64,000 nt of DNA from contig NZ_JARXVM010000010.1 of the NCBI RefSeq assembly GCF_029892285.1, positions 62,001-126,000 on the forward strand, read 5' to 3'. Under the pieces are notes generated by a model that was given only the letters and a program-made list of their open reading frames with translations, had not been told where the DNA came from and made no database searches. This document shows, piece by piece, positions 45,198 to 55,244 of this stretch (the first letter of the stretch is position 1; every line of letters starts with the position of its first letter). Source of the DNA: Rhizobium sp. SG_E_25_P2 (GTDB taxonomy: Bacteria; Pseudomonadota; Alphaproteobacteria; Rhizobiales; Rhizobiaceae). A program made the position numbers and the translations under genes.

Positions 45198-45758
45198 ATG
45201 TCTACGAAGCCCTTGCCTGCCGATATGGACGAATTTTGGGTGTTTGGCTACGGTTCGCTGATGTGGAATCCGGGCTTCGACCACGAGGAGCGGCGGTTGG
45301 CGGTGATTCGCGGTTATCATCGCGCTCTCTGCATCCATTCCTGGGTCCATCGCGGCACCGAGGAAAATCCTGGCCTGGTGCTGGGTCTCGATCGCGGCGG
45401 CGCCTGCAAAGGGGCTGCTTTCCGTGTGCGCGCCGATCGCCGCGACGAGGTGCTCGCCTATCTCCGGGCTCGCGAGTTGGTCACCAATGTCTATCTGGAG
45501 CGCGTCGCGCCGGTGACGCTGGATTGCGGCGCCCGGCGGCTGGCCGTCACCTATGTCGTTGATCGCCGCCATCGCCAATATGCGGCGGGGCTCAGCGTCG
45601 AGCGGGCCGCCGAGATCGTGGCGGGCGCCAGAGGCGTGTCCGGCGCCAATGTCGATTATGTTCTCAACACGCTGGCGCATCTGCGCGAACTCGGCATTCG
45701 CGATCACTGGATGGAGGCGGTGGCGAAGGGGCTCAACTGCGCTCAGCCCGCAGCCTGA
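45198..45758 (+). CDS. Gamma-glutamylcyclotransferase, ChaC-like
   Basis: A 186-residue protein with the nucleotide-like G-Y-G-S-L-M-W loop (residues 17-23, VFGYGSLMWNPGF) and R-G-Y-H-R-A-L-C, the hallmarks of ChaC glutathione-specific cyclotransferases, which release 5-oxoproline from glutathione. Its last 16 bases overlap the end of the convergent plsC gene. Confidence 0.9.
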   Translation: MSTKPLPADMDEFWVFGYGSLMWNPGFDHEERRLAVIRGYHRALCIHSWVHRGTEENPGLVLGLDRGGACKGAAFRVRADRRDEVLAYLRARELVTNVYLERVAPVTLDCGARRLAVTYVVDRRHRQYAAGLSVERAAEIVAGARGVSGANVDYVLNTLAHLRELGIRDHWMEAVAKGLNCAQPAA

Positions 45759-46537
45759 GCCTCCTTGATCGCCTTTAGCCGCGAGCGGGTGATCGCCGAA
45801 AGCTCCAGATGCGGATTGGCCTCGACGGTTTCCACCAGCAGACGATCGCTCTCGGCTTCCATTTCGGTGACGAGATGCTGGAAGAAAGTCTGCGATGGCA
45901 TGCCCGGCTCGATCGGCTTCATGATGCGGATCTTGATATGGCCCGGCTGTCGCAGGAAGCCATGGCGCGGCCAGAACAGGCCGGCATGCACGACCATCGG
46001 CACGACCGGAACCCGCAGGTCGCTATAGAGGCGGGCGACACCATATTTGTAGTCCGGCTCCGCGCCCGGCGCCTTGCGAGTGCCTTCGGGATAGATGATC
46101 AACTGCCGCTTCTTGGCGAGTTCTTCGCGGGCGCGGGCAATCATGTTGGGAATCGCCCGGCTTTTGTCGGAGCGCTTGATCGGGATCATGTCCTGCTTGG
46201 CGGCGTACCAGCCAAACAGGGGAATCCATAGCAATTCGCGCTTCAGGATATAGACCGGGTCGTCGACCATCGGCACGATGGCGATCACGTCCCAGAAGGA
46301 CTGGTGCTTCGCCGCGATGATGCAGCCGCCTTCGGGAATGTTCTCGCGGCCCTCGACCTCATAGGTCAAGGGGATGATGGTCTTGGCGAGCCAGAGATTG
46401 AGTCGCGCCCAGTTTTTCGGGATCACATAGGCGGTCTTGCGCGGCAGGAAGAAATAGACCGGCGAGAAGATGATCATCTGAACGATGAAGCTCACATAAA
46501 AGGCGAGCTGAAACAGGGCCGAACGCAGATAAATCAT
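45743..46537 (-). CDS. plsC: 1-acyl-sn-glycerol-3-phosphate acyltransferase (PlsC family)
   Basis: A 264-residue membrane-associated acyltransferase with the H-x4-D motif KHQSFWD and the Y-P-E-G-T-R substrate motif, preceded by N-terminal hydrophobic helices. It acylates lysophosphatidate in phospholipid synthesis. ATG 46537 is preferred to an upstream ATG at 46594, as the protein then begins directly with the membrane segment. Its 3' end overlaps the ChaC-like gene tail to tail. Confidence 0.92.
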   Translation of the reverse strand: MIYLRSALFQLAFYVSFIVQMIIFSPVYFFLPRKTAYVIPKNWARLNLWLAKTIIPLTYEVEGRENIPEGGCIIAAKHQSFWDVIAIVPMVDDPVYILKRELLWIPLFGWYAAKQDMIPIKRSDKSRAIPNMIARAREELAKKRQLIIYPEGTRKAPGAEPDYKYGVARLYSDLRVPVVPMVVHAGLFWPRHGFLRQPGHIKIRIMKPIEPGMPSQTFFQHLVTEMEAESDRLLVETVEANPHLELSAITRSRLKAIKEAQAAG

Positions 46538-46606
46538 GGAAAAGTCCCGAACACCGATATGTGCTCTCCTTAGCCGATGCAGGCAAGGATGCATAGCCGC
46601 ATATGC

Positions 46607-47266
46607 TCAGGGGACAATGCCGGTGTAATCGCGGCTGACGACCAGCAGATATTTTACATATTCCGACATCAGCGTTCGCAGAAGCAGCGGATTGGCGGCG
46701 ATGTCGGCGAGTGTCAGCCGCTTTTCCACAGGGTAGGCCAGGAAATCGGTGTCGCGGTCGAGACGGCGGATTTCGGCGAGGCTGCGCGGCATATGATAGT
46801 TGTTGGTGACGAGGATCACGGTCGTGTAGCCATGGGCGCGGATCCATTGCACGGTCTCGGCGGCATTGCCTTCGGTGTTGCGCGCGTCATGACCGAGGTC
46901 GACGCAGCATTGGAAAAGGTCCTTGCGGCTCCTGGTGAAGGAGCGGATATGGCCGACAGAGGTGGCCGGATTGACCCCCGAGATCAGCAGCCGCTTTCCA
47001 GCCCCTTGGGCCAGCAATTGCACCGCCTGATCGATGCGTTGATAGCCGCCGGTCAGCGCGACGATGGCGTCCGCCTTGGGATTGTCGATCGGTGCGAGCG
47101 CCGCAACCTGGGTATAGAAAACCACAAAGCCGATGCCGAAGGCCGCGATGGAGGCGAGCACGATGAACCCAACCGTTCTCAGGAACAGGCGTATGGCGAG
47201 CGAGGCCAGTCCGCGCTTTGGCGGCTGGCCGAGCGCGTCCTGCTCGGGCTCTTCGTTATGAGTCAT
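46607..47266 (-). CDS. YdcF-family protein (DUF218)
   Basis: A 219-residue protein with one N-terminal transmembrane helix (residues about 30-52) and a periplasmic DUF218 domain. Signatures are A-D-A-I-V-A-L-T-G-G, R-L-L-I-S-G-V, N-T-x-G-N-A, and V-T-N-N-Y-H-M-P-R-S. The family includes SanA/ElyC, linked to envelope integrity and peptidoglycan precursor use. It lies between plsC and ftsX on the same strand, a common Rhizobiales order. Confidence 0.9.
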   Translation of the reverse strand: MTHNEEPEQDALGQPPKRGLASLAIRLFLRTVGFIVLASIAAFGIGFVVFYTQVAALAPIDNPKADAIVALTGGYQRIDQAVQLLAQGAGKRLLISGVNPATSVGHIRSFTRSRKDLFQCCVDLGHDARNTEGNAAETVQWIRAHGYTTVILVTNNYHMPRSLAEIRRLDRDTDFLAYPVEKRLTLADIAANPLLLRTLMSEYVKYLLVVSRDYTGIVP

Positions 47267-47324
47267 CGGGCAAGAGGAATAGCCAAATTTTGAGGCCCAA
47301 TATAGGCATTTCAGGTTGTATTGC

Positions 47325-48305
47325 TCATTCCTGATGTATATCGAGGCGACCAGGATCGGAGCGGATATGGTCGATTTCGTCGATCGTTCGCATCACCGTG
47401 AACCGCGCCGTGAGCGTCGTCAACGCCGCGATCACTAGCATGGTCAGGAAGATGCCGACATAGCCAGTCCAGTCGATGGTGAAGGCGCCGAACAGAGCGG
47501 TCGCCTGATCGCTTTCCGGCGTGGCGATGCTGCTGGACTGCCACCAGCCGGCCGCCGCAAAGGAGCCGGCCGCGAGAAAGGCCCCGGCCAGCGAACCTTT
47601 CAATGAAATCAGCAGGAAATGCTTTTGGAATTCCTGCGCCACGAAGGTCGATTCCGCGCCCACGAAGTGCAGAACCTCGACAATATGCCGGTTGCCTGCC
47701 AGCGCGCCCCGGGTCGCGAAAATTACCGTCAGCACCATGGCGAAGAACACCAGGCCCAGCACGGCCGAGCCTATCACCACTGTTGTCCGCGCCATGGACA
47801 CCAGCCGGTCGACCCAGGTGCGGTGATCGTCGAGATAGGCCTGCGGGATCTTCTTTTGCAGCGCCTCGCGCATCGCCGCGAAATCGGGCGGATTGCGCTC
47901 GTCGATGGTGATCACCACCAGCCGCGGCACCGGCAGTTCGTCAATATCGAGGCCAGCGCCCAGCCAGGGCTCGAGAAGCCGCGACGTGGCGGCCTTGTCG
48001 AGCACCGAACCCGTCTTGGTGCCGACAAAGGACATCGCGAGATCGCGCGCGTCCATGAGCGCCTTCTCCATGTCGAGCGTTTCGTCCGGCTTTATCTGTA
48101 TGGTGATTTCGCGGGAAATCTCGCTCGCCCAGGAATCGGCGGTCGCGCGGATCATGCCGACGGCGCCGATGGTCAGGCAGGCCAGGAACGACATGATCAC
48201 GATGACCGCGAGCAGGGCCTTGCTCTGGACGCTGCGTTGCGGAACGATGGCGGCGGTCGGGCGAAGCGCGATTTCGCGGCGGGGTTTCTGGGCGGCGTCA
48301 TTCAT
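47325..48305 (-). CDS. ftsX: Cell division protein FtsX
   Basis: A 326-residue permease-like protein with a cytosolic N-terminus, a first membrane helix (residues about 30-52), a periplasmic domain, and three C-terminal helices in the FtsX fold. With FtsE it controls septal peptidoglycan hydrolases. Its start overlaps the end of ftsE by 8 bases. Confidence 0.93.
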   Translation of the reverse strand: MNDAAQKPRREIALRPTAAIVPQRSVQSKALLAVIVIMSFLACLTIGAVGMIRATADSWASEISREITIQIKPDETLDMEKALMDARDLAMSFVGTKTGSVLDKAATSRLLEPWLGAGLDIDELPVPRLVVITIDERNPPDFAAMREALQKKIPQAYLDDHRTWVDRLVSMARTTVVIGSAVLGLVFFAMVLTVIFATRGALAGNRHIVEVLHFVGAESTFVAQEFQKHFLLISLKGSLAGAFLAAGSFAAAGWWQSSSIATPESDQATALFGAFTIDWTGYVGIFLTMLVIAALTTLTARFTVMRTIDEIDHIRSDPGRLDIHQE

Positions 48306-49017
48306 AGAGATCGAGCCGCCCTGAGGTGAGGATCATGCGACGCGCCTCGACCTGGTCCATCAAAGCGAGGTCATGGGTGGCGATCACCACCGCGGTGCCG
48401 AAGCGGTTCAGCTCCATGAACAGTTTGAGAATGCGCTTTGCCATGGGAGGATCGACATTGCCGGTCGGCTCATCCGCGAGCAGCAGTTCCGGCTGGTCGA
48501 TCAAGGCGCGCGCGATGGCCGCGCGCTGCTTTTCGCCGCCAGAAAGCACGGGAGGCAGAACATTTATGCGGTCGCCGAGCCCCACCCATTTCAGGAGCTC
48601 GACCACGTCGGAACGATAGCCGGCTTCGTCCTTACCGCGAACACGCAAGGGAAGCGCTACATTTTCATAGGTGGTCAGATGGTCGAGCAGGCGAAAATCC
48701 TGAAACACGATGCCGATGCGCCGACGTAGGAGCGGCAGTTCGCTTTGCGGGATCGTCGACGTTTCGCGCCCGAAAACACGGATCAATCCGCGCGTCGGCT
48801 TGAGCGACATGAACAGCAGCCTGAGCAGACTGGTCTTGCCGGCGCCGGAGGGGCCAGTGAGGAACTGAAACGAGCGTTTGGGAATATCGAAGGTGAGATC
48901 CTTCAGGATCTCCGGCCCCATACCATAGCGCAGGCCAACATTTTCGAAATGAATCAACGTTTTGTCCAGTTGGTCCGAGGAGAAGGGCTCACGCGCCGTT
49001 AGCGAAGCATTAACCAC
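48298..49017 (-). CDS. ftsE: Cell division ATP-binding protein FtsE
   Basis: A 239-residue ABC ATPase: Walker A GPSGAGKT, signature LSGGEKQR, Walker B LLLADEPTG, and ATHD. The start at 49017 is a GTG and gives about 20 residues more than usual before the family opening LIHFENVGLRYG, so the true start may lie inside. Forms the FtsEX complex with the overlapping downstream ftsX. Divergent from the hypothetical gene at 49090. Confidence 0.94.
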   Translation of the reverse strand: MVNASLTAREPFSSDQLDKTLIHFENVGLRYGMGPEILKDLTFDIPKRSFQFLTGPSGAGKTSLLRLLFMSLKPTRGLIRVFGRETSTIPQSELPLLRRRIGIVFQDFRLLDHLTTYENVALPLRVRGKDEAGYRSDVVELLKWVGLGDRINVLPPVLSGGEKQRAAIARALIDQPELLLADEPTGNVDPPMAKRILKLFMELNRFGTAVVIATHDLALMDQVEARRMILTSGRLDLYE

Positions 49018-49089
49018 GACAGTTTACTTCTCATAAAGGTGAAGTTCAATGCCGGCGACGCGTCGGCTGGCAAACCGATGAGGAAGGCC

Positions 49090-49746
49090 ATGCAGGCGAA
49101 CAACAACAAAGCCTGGCGAACCGTCGCCGACATCGACGTTCTTCCGCCTGATCGCGCGTCCAGGCCGCATGGATCGAAACGCGCCGCAAAGCTCGATGTC
49201 GAAGACGCGGTCTTCGAAGTGCTCGGCGGCCCTGCCCGCCCGCGCAGCAATGACAACAGGCGCGCTTCCATCACAACGGCCGAACCCTCAGTCCTGGCGC
49301 TTGTTCTCGCCGCCATCTTCCGGTGGGGCTATAGTTTCGCAGACGCAGTGGAGCGCCGGCTGCTAAAGCTTTCGCCGCAAGCCTTCACTTGCCTGCTGTC
49401 AGCCGCCGTTATCGCCATGTTCTGGCTATTGGGCGGTTTCAACGCCGTAAACGGCGGCGCGGAGCTGCGCGCCGGTCCCTATCTCGTGTCCAATCTGAAA
49501 ATTTCCACTCGTGAACTTGACGGAATGCGCGTGGCCGAGGTCGAGGGTGAACTCGTCAATGACGGCGCGGCTGTGCTCGTGACCCCCGTGCTCGAACTCG
49601 TCAGCGGCGCAAGCCGCGCGCGACTCGGCAAAATCGACATTGCCGCTGACCGGATCGCGCCATCCATACGCTTTCCTTTCTCCGGGCGGTTCCAGATCGG
49701 CGGTGCGAAGGCCGAGGATCTCACGATTATGATCGCCCTGCGTTGA
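49090..49746 (+). CDS. Hypothetical membrane protein, DUF3426-like C-terminus
   Basis: A 218-residue protein with a polar N-terminal region, one transmembrane helix (residues about 103-120, FTCLLSAAVIAMFWLLGGF), and a periplasmic part (VEGELVNDGAAVLVTPVLEL) that resembles the DUF3426 fold. In many Rhizobiales the gene divergent from ftsE encodes a zinc-ribbon MJ0042/DUF3426 protein; this one lacks the cysteine ribbon, so it may be a degenerate relative. The ATG at 49090 has a strong GAGGAAGG site; an upstream GTG (49039) is weaker. Confidence 0.7.
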   Translation: MQANNNKAWRTVADIDVLPPDRASRPHGSKRAAKLDVEDAVFEVLGGPARPRSNDNRRASITTAEPSVLALVLAAIFRWGYSFADAVERRLLKLSPQAFTCLLSAAVIAMFWLLGGFNAVNGGAELRAGPYLVSNLKISTRELDGMRVAEVEGELVNDGAAVLVTPVLELVSGASRARLGKIDIAADRIAPSIRFPFSGRFQIGGAKAEDLTIMIALR

Positions 49747-49803
49747 ACCGGGGCGCACGGTCGTGGTAACGGACGCTATTGGAACCAGTATCGGAGCTTC
49801 ACC

Positions 49804-50346
49804 ATGCATGTCATTCGCGGCAAGACGATCGAGCCGCTCTTCACGGCGGAAATGATCGCCGAGCGCAACACCGCGCTCGCCAAGCAGATTGCCGCCGGCC
49901 CCACCAATGATCTTCTGGTGATCTCGGTGCTTAAAGGCTCCTTCATCTTCGCGGCCGATCTGATCCGCGCGCTGCATACTGTTGGTTTGGCGCCGGAAGT
50001 GGAGTTCATCACGCTGTCGAGCTATGGCGCCGGCACCGTGTCGCAGGGCGTCCGCATCATTAAGGACATCGACAGCGACGTGAAGGACCGCGATATCCTG
50101 CTGATCGACGACATTCTCGAATCCGGGCGCACGCTGACTTTCGCCAAGGAACTGATGTATGAGCGCGGCGCGCGCACGGTGACGATCGCCGTGTTGCTTG
50201 ACAAGCATGACAAGCGGCAGACCGCGCTCGAAGCCGACTATGTCGGCTTTTCCTGTCCGGACCATTTCGTCGTCGGCTATGGCATGGATGTGGCCTACGC
50301 CTTCCGCGAACTGCCTTTCGTCGGCGTCGTGACCGGCGAAGCCTGA
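49804..50346 (+). CDS. hpt: Hypoxanthine phosphoribosyltransferase
   Basis: A 180-residue purine-salvage enzyme converting hypoxanthine or guanine to IMP or GMP. The PRPP motif is ILLIDDILESGRT, and V-L-K-G-S-F-I-F and S-S-Y-G are also typical. It is followed by cpdR, as in many alphaproteobacteria. Confidence 0.96.
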   Translation: MHVIRGKTIEPLFTAEMIAERNTALAKQIAAGPTNDLLVISVLKGSFIFAADLIRALHTVGLAPEVEFITLSSYGAGTVSQGVRIIKDIDSDVKDRDILLIDDILESGRTLTFAKELMYERGARTVTIAVLLDKHDKRQTALEADYVGFSCPDHFVVGYGMDVAYAFRELPFVGVVTGEA

Positions 50347-50408
50347 AATCGTTTGCCCGAAGGCGGCCTTTCGCAGCGTAAACCTTTGGGCAAGCATAAG
50401 CGGCATTA

Positions 50409-50438
50409 GCGGGCGGCAGCGCTGCCCGCGTTTACCTT
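50409..50438 (+). terminator. Probable terminator after hpt
   Basis: A 6-pair GC stem (GCGGGC 50409-50414 with GCCCGC 50424-50429) with an internally palindromic loop is followed by GTTTACCTTT. Outside it, CCTTTGGG near 50384 and CCCAAAGG near 50440 can pair to enclose it. The T tract is imperfect. Confidence 0.4.
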
Positions 50439-50492
50439 TCCCAAAGGGGCGGTGGTGTTCACTGGTCCTCGCGTTAAAACGAGGTAAACATC

Positions 50493-50864
50493 ATGGCCCG
50501 CATTCTCATTACCGAAGACGAAGATTCACTCCGCCATTTTGTGGCGCGGGCGCTTCGGCTTGATGGTCATGAGACCGTCGAGGCGGCGGACGGCGCCGAA
50601 GGACTGGAAGCCCTGGGCGATGGTTCCTTCGACCTGCTTTTATCGGATATCCGCATGCCGGTGATGGACGGCATCGAACTGGCCCACAAGGCGTCGGCCA
50701 ATCATCCCGATCTCAAGATCCTGCTGATGACCGGTTACGCCGAACAGCGCGAGCGCGCCGACGACCTCATGGAAAAGATCGTCGACGTGGTCTCCAAACC
50801 GTTTTCGCTGCCCGATATCCGCACTGCCGTGGCGCGTGCGCTGACCACGCAGAAAGCGGCCTGA
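50493..50864 (+). CDS. cpdR: Single-domain response regulator CpdR
   Basis: A 123-residue receiver protein with acidic pocket E8-D9-E10, phospho-acceptor D52 (LLLSDIRMPVMDG), the LLMTGYAEQRERA segment specific to CpdR, and Lys in VSKPF. Unphosphorylated CpdR acts as an adaptor that primes the ClpXP protease and delivers cell-cycle substrates such as those controlling CtrA. The C-terminal Ala-Ala, reported in Caulobacter as needed for CpdR's own ClpXP turnover, is conserved. GAGG sits 9 bases before the ATG. Confidence 0.95.
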   Translation: MARILITEDEDSLRHFVARALRLDGHETVEAADGAEGLEALGDGSFDLLLSDIRMPVMDGIELAHKASANHPDLKILLMTGYAEQRERADDLMEKIVDVVSKPFSLPDIRTAVARALTTQKAA

Positions 50865-50875
50865 ACCAATATGCT

Positions 50876-50890
50876 GAGCGCTCAGCGCTC
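50876..50890. terminator. Weak hairpin between the convergent genes cpdR and the DUF4175 gene
   Basis: GAGCGC and GCGCTC form a 6-pair stem with a TCA loop, 12 bases after the cpdR stop. No T tract follows, so a terminator role is tentative. Confidence 0.3.
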
Positions 50891-50923
50891 ATGCAGAGCC
50901 GCTTCTACCCAGAATATCTCCGA

Positions 50924-53557
50924 TCATTTGAGATCGAGCAGCCTTTCGAGATAATCGCGCTCGATGATGCTCGCCGGCCCTTCTCCGAGACGCTTTCTGA
51001 TTTCCTCGAGGATCTCACGCGCCCGCTGAATGTCGATCTGGTCGGGCACCTTGACCTGTTCGTCCATGTCGCTGCCCATCTGGCCGGGGCGGCGGCCCAA
51101 AGGATCAGCGCCGTCGGCCTGCTGGCCGGGCATGCCCATGCCCTGTCCCTGACCTTCGCCCGCCTGGCGCAATTGCTGCATCATTTCGCCCGCGCCCTTG
51201 CGCAGCGCCTCGAGCGCCCGTCCTTGCGCGTCGGCGGAGCGCTGTCCCTGAGACTTTCCGAGCGCTTCGGCCGAATCACCCATTTCCTTTCCGGCCTCGC
51301 CAAAGCCCGGCATGGGCTTCATGCCGAGTTCGGAGAGTTTTTTCTCCATGCCCTTGAGATCTTTCTGCAGCTGGGACTGGCGCTCTCGAAGCGCCTTTAG
51401 CGCGTCGCGCAGCTGGCCGGCGGTCATCTTGTCTTCAGGCGATTGTTCCTTGTCCTTCTGGTCGCCCGCCTGCGGCTGACCGTCCTCGCCTGGCGGCGCC
51501 ATGTCCTGGAAAGGATCTTCGTTGTTGTTGAGGCCCTGATCGTCAAGCGGATCGCCGCGCTGCATGCGGTCGCGCAAAGACTGTTCGAGACGGTGGGTCT
51601 CCTCCATCAGCTTCTGCTGCTTCTGCATCAGTTCGCCCAGACGATCGATCTGGTCGCGCATCGGATTGTCGCCCTGCTGGCGATTGTTCTGCGGCCGTGC
51701 GGTCTGCAGATTGTTCAGCATGCGCTGCATTTCCGACAGCAGCTTCTGGGCCTCTTCGCGCGAGCCTGAGCGGGCGAGATTTTCCAATTGGTTCAGCATC
51801 TTGTCGATGTCTTGCGCCCGCAGCATCTTCTGTGGCTGGCTGGCCATCTGATTGTTTTCGGGATTGCCCATGCGCTTGGCGAGTTCGGTGAGGTAGGACT
51901 TCATCGCCTCGCGCAATTCCTTCATCAACGCCTCGATCTCCTTGTCGGAGGCGTTGCGCGACAGGGCTTCCGAAAGCTTCTGTTGCGCGTCGCGAAGGCG
52001 CTTTTCTGCATTCGACAGATCGCCGTCCTCGATATAGCGGGCCACATCCCAGAAATATGCCGCCGTCTCCTCAAGCCCCGGCACGGCATTGGCGAGTCTC
52101 AGACGGTTCCGGGTCGATTCGAGCATCAGGTAGTGTGAGAGATTGGGGATTGTCTCGTCGGCGCGGAAACCGGCGATTTCGGAGAGCAGCAAGGCTTTGG
52201 GGACCTGGTTGACGTCGAGCGCGAAGACCTGCCTTTGCTCAGCGATCGAACCCGCCAGCGGCTGCGTGAAGATGCGCTGCGGCATCATAATCGTCTTGGT
52301 TTCGCTGCGGCTTTCATGTCCTGCGGCGTCGCGGGCGATCAGCGTGACCGCGACCTTCTTGCCTGACAGCGGATGTTCGGTCAGGTCCCGGCTCGCCGTC
52401 GCTTTCACTGTTTTGGAATTGCCGGGAACATCCAGCCGGAAAACCGGCAGCTCGAACAGGGCGATCGCCTTTGCGTCCTGATCAACAGGCTTGATCTCGG
52501 CGCGGGCTTCGGCAATGCCGTAATCATCTTCGGCGGCGAAGGAGATTTCCAGCGCGCCGTTCACAGCGCGATCAGGTTCCTTGTCGAAGCGGATCTTCGG
52601 GGCTGCGTCTGCGGTGATCTTGAACGCAAATTGGGTCGCGCCCAGCGCAAAGGCGCCGTCGCGCGCCAGTTTGACCGTATAGCTCACGCTTTCGGGGGCG
52701 CTGTTTGGCGCCTTGACGGCGGTGTTTGCGGCGGTCGGCTTGTCGGGCGTCAACAATACGTTCTTGTCTGACCTCGCAGGCGTGAAGCTCGCCTCTTCTT
52801 CGGCGGCGGGACCGCTGACGCGGACCGTCAGGACGGAAAATTGCGGCGCGACGACGGGTTCTTCCCGCTTGGAAGCCGGCGCTTTGGCGCCGTGCTGCGC
52901 GGTCAGATAAATCGGCGCGGCCCCGGTATAGGCCGGCGGGGTCAGCCAGGCGTCTATGCGGCTCGCCGCCGCGATCGCTTCAGGCGACGAGAATGTGAAG
53001 GCGTCGGAAACCCGTCCGCCGAGATTCGACAACGAAAAGCTCCAGGCAACCACCAGACCGAGCACGGCAAGCGCGCGCAGCGCGTAAGGGTCGCGTCGGG
53101 CGATGTCAGGGGAGGGGCCGCCGCTGTCGATGGCGCCGATCTTGTGCGCCATGCGCTGCTGATGGGCTTTCCAAAGCGCGAGCCCGAAAGGATCCGAGGT
53201 CGCCGGCGCCTCGTCCTGCACCCGGATCGCTTGATGACGGAGGCTGCTCTTCTGTTCGAGCCGCCCGTCTATCTCATCCGGCGTCGGCCAGCGGAAACGG
53301 CCGAGCGGAAGAAGCGACGCGGAAAATCCCAGCGCGAAAGCCACGAGCGCGGCGATTTTTACGCCGGCGGGCAGCGGTCGCCAAAGGCCGAACCAACTCG
53401 CGATGAGAAACAGGCTGATGACGCCGAGCACCGGCAGCAGCAGGACAATCCCCCGCTCCGCGACGATCACCGAGGCGGCAAGCCTCCGCATCCAGCCGAT
53501 CCGCCGTCTCAGGCGGCTCAAATCTGGCGGCGTCGCGTTGTTGTCCGTCGCTGTCAT
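50924..53557 (-). CDS. TIGR02302/DUF4175 family membrane protein
   Basis: An 877-residue protein starting at ATG 53557. Two N-terminal hydrophobic segments (residues about 40-85) and a third around 165-185 precede an Ala-rich domain with beta-sandwich character (about 200-470). The C-terminal 350 residues are Gln/Met/Lys-rich and coiled-coil-like (MQKQQKLMEETHRLEQSLRD), with a Gly/Gln/Met-rich low-complexity stretch near residues 790-830. The family is conserved in alphaproteobacteria next to lysA and has no known function to my knowledge. 116 bases separate it from the lysA stop. Confidence 0.88.
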   Translation of the reverse strand: MTATDNNATPPDLSRLRRRIGWMRRLAASVIVAERGIVLLLPVLGVISLFLIASWFGLWRPLPAGVKIAALVAFALGFSASLLPLGRFRWPTPDEIDGRLEQKSSLRHQAIRVQDEAPATSDPFGLALWKAHQQRMAHKIGAIDSGGPSPDIARRDPYALRALAVLGLVVAWSFSLSNLGGRVSDAFTFSSPEAIAAASRIDAWLTPPAYTGAAPIYLTAQHGAKAPASKREEPVVAPQFSVLTVRVSGPAAEEEASFTPARSDKNVLLTPDKPTAANTAVKAPNSAPESVSYTVKLARDGAFALGATQFAFKITADAAPKIRFDKEPDRAVNGALEISFAAEDDYGIAEARAEIKPVDQDAKAIALFELPVFRLDVPGNSKTVKATASRDLTEHPLSGKKVAVTLIARDAAGHESRSETKTIMMPQRIFTQPLAGSIAEQRQVFALDVNQVPKALLLSEIAGFRADETIPNLSHYLMLESTRNRLRLANAVPGLEETAAYFWDVARYIEDGDLSNAEKRLRDAQQKLSEALSRNASDKEIEALMKELREAMKSYLTELAKRMGNPENNQMASQPQKMLRAQDIDKMLNQLENLARSGSREEAQKLLSEMQRMLNNLQTARPQNNRQQGDNPMRDQIDRLGELMQKQQKLMEETHRLEQSLRDRMQRGDPLDDQGLNNNEDPFQDMAPPGEDGQPQAGDQKDKEQSPEDKMTAGQLRDALKALRERQSQLQKDLKGMEKKLSELGMKPMPGFGEAGKEMGDSAEALGKSQGQRSADAQGRALEALRKGAGEMMQQLRQAGEGQGQGMGMPGQQADGADPLGRRPGQMGSDMDEQVKVPDQIDIQRAREILEEIRKRLGEGPASIIERDYLERLLDLK

Positions 53558-53673
53558 CCGGAGCCCTTGATGCGTTGAGACCGAAGCAGAACAATAACAT
53601 TCTTTTCGGCAAAGGCGAGGCAAGCCCCGCCTTTTGCGCGATCACAATGACTTTAGGTCTCGCTGATTGACCG

Positions 53674-54945
<1,272 letters not shown>

Positions 54946-54959
54946 GGCGGAGAATCCGA

Positions 54960-55148
54960 TCAGAGCAGGGGGTCGAGGATGAAGGGTCGATCTTCAATTT
55001 TGGCTTTTTCGCCAGCCTTGGGCTTCTGCACAGGCTCGGTCTGACCGGGCGTTTCGAGATCGCCCTTGCGGCCGCAGCCGGACAGCGCCAGCCCGGCTGA
55101 AATCAAGAGGGCAATCGAAAGAAAGCGGACTGAAAGGGTCTTCGACAT
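54960..55148 (-). CDS. lptM: Small lipoprotein LptM (YifL-like)
   Basis: A 62-residue lipoprotein: signal MSKTLSVRFLSIALLISAGL, lipobox A-L-S-G-C, then G-R-K-G-D-L, the conserved motif of the LptM/YifL family, which helps assemble the LptDE lipopolysaccharide translocon. The ATG at 55148 is favoured, as a longer frame to 55205 adds a non-signal-like leader. Its place between argH and lysA is conserved in proteobacteria. Confidence 0.88.
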   Translation of the reverse strand: MSKTLSVRFLSIALLISAGLALSGCGRKGDLETPGQTEPVQKPKAGEKAKIEDRPFILDPLL

Positions 55149-55244
55149 CGCGGATCCTTGAAACTGACTGCCGTCCTGATTAGCGAAAAAACCAGCGGCG
55201 CGCATCTCTATAATCTTGATGCGCGCGCACGCTGGCGTGATGGT

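Noticed and set aside
48999-49013. TTAG-N7-TTAA CtrA-like site at the ftsE start
   Set aside because: Falls at the edge of the ftsE coding region with one mismatch; such matches occur by chance and there is no supporting context beyond position.
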